A stretch of DNA of 34,532 nt from the NCBI GenBank assembly GCA_017634825.1, contig JAGBMP010000043.1, positions 1-34,532 of the forward strand, in the 5' to 3' direction. A program made the position numbers and the translations under genes. This DNA comes from Butyrivibrio sp. GTDB lineage: Bacteria; Bacillota; Clostridia; Lachnospirales; Lachnospiraceae. Below are positions 33,919-34,532 of the stretch, piece by piece. Below the pieces are notes generated by a model, which was given only the letters and a program-made list of their open reading frames with translations, did no database searches and was not told where the DNA came from. Position 1 is the stretch's first letter. Every line of letters begins with the position of its first letter.

Positions 33919-34532
33919 ATGAAGCTGCTTAGTGCAATTGTTCCATGCTTTAATGAGCAGGAAAACATTTTTGATTTTTATGATGAGTTTATGAAGAACG
34001 AGGCTTTCTTTAAGTCTGTGGACGTTGATTTTGAACTCATCTTTGTTGATGACGGCTCTAAGGATGAGACCGTGCTCAGGGTAAAAGAGCTTAATGAAAA
34101 AGACAAGAGGGTTCATCTTGTGAGCTTTTCAAGAAACTTTGGAAAAGAGTCTGCCATGTACGCAGGACTTACTGCGTCAAAGGGTGACTACGTTGTCATC
34201 ATGGACTGTGACCTTCAGGATCCGCCGGCTCTTCTTCCGGAAATGATAAAGGCCATTACCGAAGAGGGCTATGATTCCGTTGCCACCAGAAGGGTGAACA
34301 GAAAGGGAGAGCCTCCCATCAGATCCTTCTTTGCAAGGAAGTTCTATAAGATAATCAATAAGATGACCAATGCCGAGATCGTTGACGGAGCCAGGGATTA
34401 CAGGCTTATGACCAGGGATTTCGTAAATGCCATTCTTTCGATGGGAGAGTACAACAGATTCTCCAAGGGAATATTTGGCTGGGTCGGCTTTAAGAATAAA
34501 TGGATTGAGTTTGAGAATATCGAGAGAAAGAA
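33919..34532 (+). CDS. DPM1/GtrB-like family 2 glycosyltransferase (3' end outside window)
   Basis: The first 204 residues are visible and the frame is open to the window edge. The GT-A features of dolichol/undecaprenyl-phosphate sugar transferases are present: SAIVPCFNEQENI, FVDDGSKDETV, SFSRNFGKESAMYAGL and the DxD-like MDCDLQDPP. An FARKFYKIINKM segment and GARDYRLM follow. Enzymes of this group (GtrB, Bacillus YkcC) move glucose or another sugar from a nucleotide donor to undecaprenyl phosphate at the membrane; C-terminal membrane helices would be expected beyond the window. TAAGG lies close before the ATG. It has its own probable promoter and is 107 bases after the AraC-type gene. Confidence 0.9.
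   Translation, partial: MKLLSAIVPCFNEQENIFDFYDEFMKNEAFFKSVDVDFELIFVDDGSKDETVLRVKELNEKDKRVHLVSFSRNFGKESAMYAGLTASKGDYVVIMDCDLQDPPALLPEMIKAITEEGYDSVATRRVNRKGEPPIRSFFARKFYKIINKMTNAEIVDGARDYRLMTRDFVNAILSMGEYNRFSKGIFGWVGFKNKWIEFENIERK

Overview
The window looks like chromosomal DNA from a motile, Gram-positive-type anaerobe of the Lachnospiraceae (Butyrivibrio or Pseudobutyrivibrio-like). This is inferred from gene content and order: mbl next to flhO/flgG-type flagellar rod genes, comF next to a YvyF-type flagellar protein, cdaA followed by a YbbR protein, HPr with both His15 and Ser46, and several purine-rich Shine-Dalgarno sites. Nearly every gene is on the + strand and tightly packed. No intergenic gap exceeds 300 bases. 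I saw no rRNA, tRNA, CRISPR array, transposase or prophage gene.

Region by region: (1) 1-1826 is the 3' part of uvrA. (2) 1903-8431 holds surface-polysaccharide genes: a Wzz-type chain-length protein with a kinase-like tail, an EpsG/Wzy-like polymerase, a membrane GGDEF cyclase, a PseA-like sugar amidotransferase and a large DUF6044-like membrane protein. (3) 8547-14766 holds an orphan lipoprotein, a palindromic repeat that also resembles a terminator, and a nonulosonic-acid block: GT52/sialyltransferase-like enzyme, pseH, pseI, pseG, pseF. (4) 14922-18329 is mbl plus flagellar rod genes (flhO-like, flgG/flhP-like, flgJ-like rod-binding). (5) 18405-25597 is recD2, comF, yvyF-like, two unassigned membrane proteins, cdaA, ybbR/cdaR and an HPr gene. 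(6) 25652-30673 holds a DUF3048 lipoprotein, rmlD, a DUF212 membrane protein, an LIC_10190-like membrane protein and a secreted CAP-domain protein. (7) 30762-32813, on the - strand, is gmd-fcl (GDP-L-fucose synthesis), divergent from an AraC-type regulator at 32951. (8) A DPM1-type family 2 glycosyltransferase starts at 33919 and runs off the window.

Together the genes describe envelope and surface construction: sugar-nucleotide supply (CMP-pseudaminic acid, dTDP-rhamnose, GDP-fucose), glycan assembly and length control, cell-shape and rod-hook proteins, and two cyclic-dinucleotide enzymes (GGDEF and CdaA). Pseudaminic acid commonly decorates flagellin or capsule. The sialyltransferase-like gene in this block fits transfer onto a glycan, but that is inference. 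The first two pathway enzymes (PseB, PseC) are not in the window.

The points most worth a second look are three SD-less genes with the identical arrangement TATAAT-7 nt-ATG (probable leaderless mRNAs), the 10202-10302 palindromic repeat, the Wzz-type protein with a remnant of a BY-kinase domain but no ATP site, and two unassigned membrane proteins between yvyF and cdaA.
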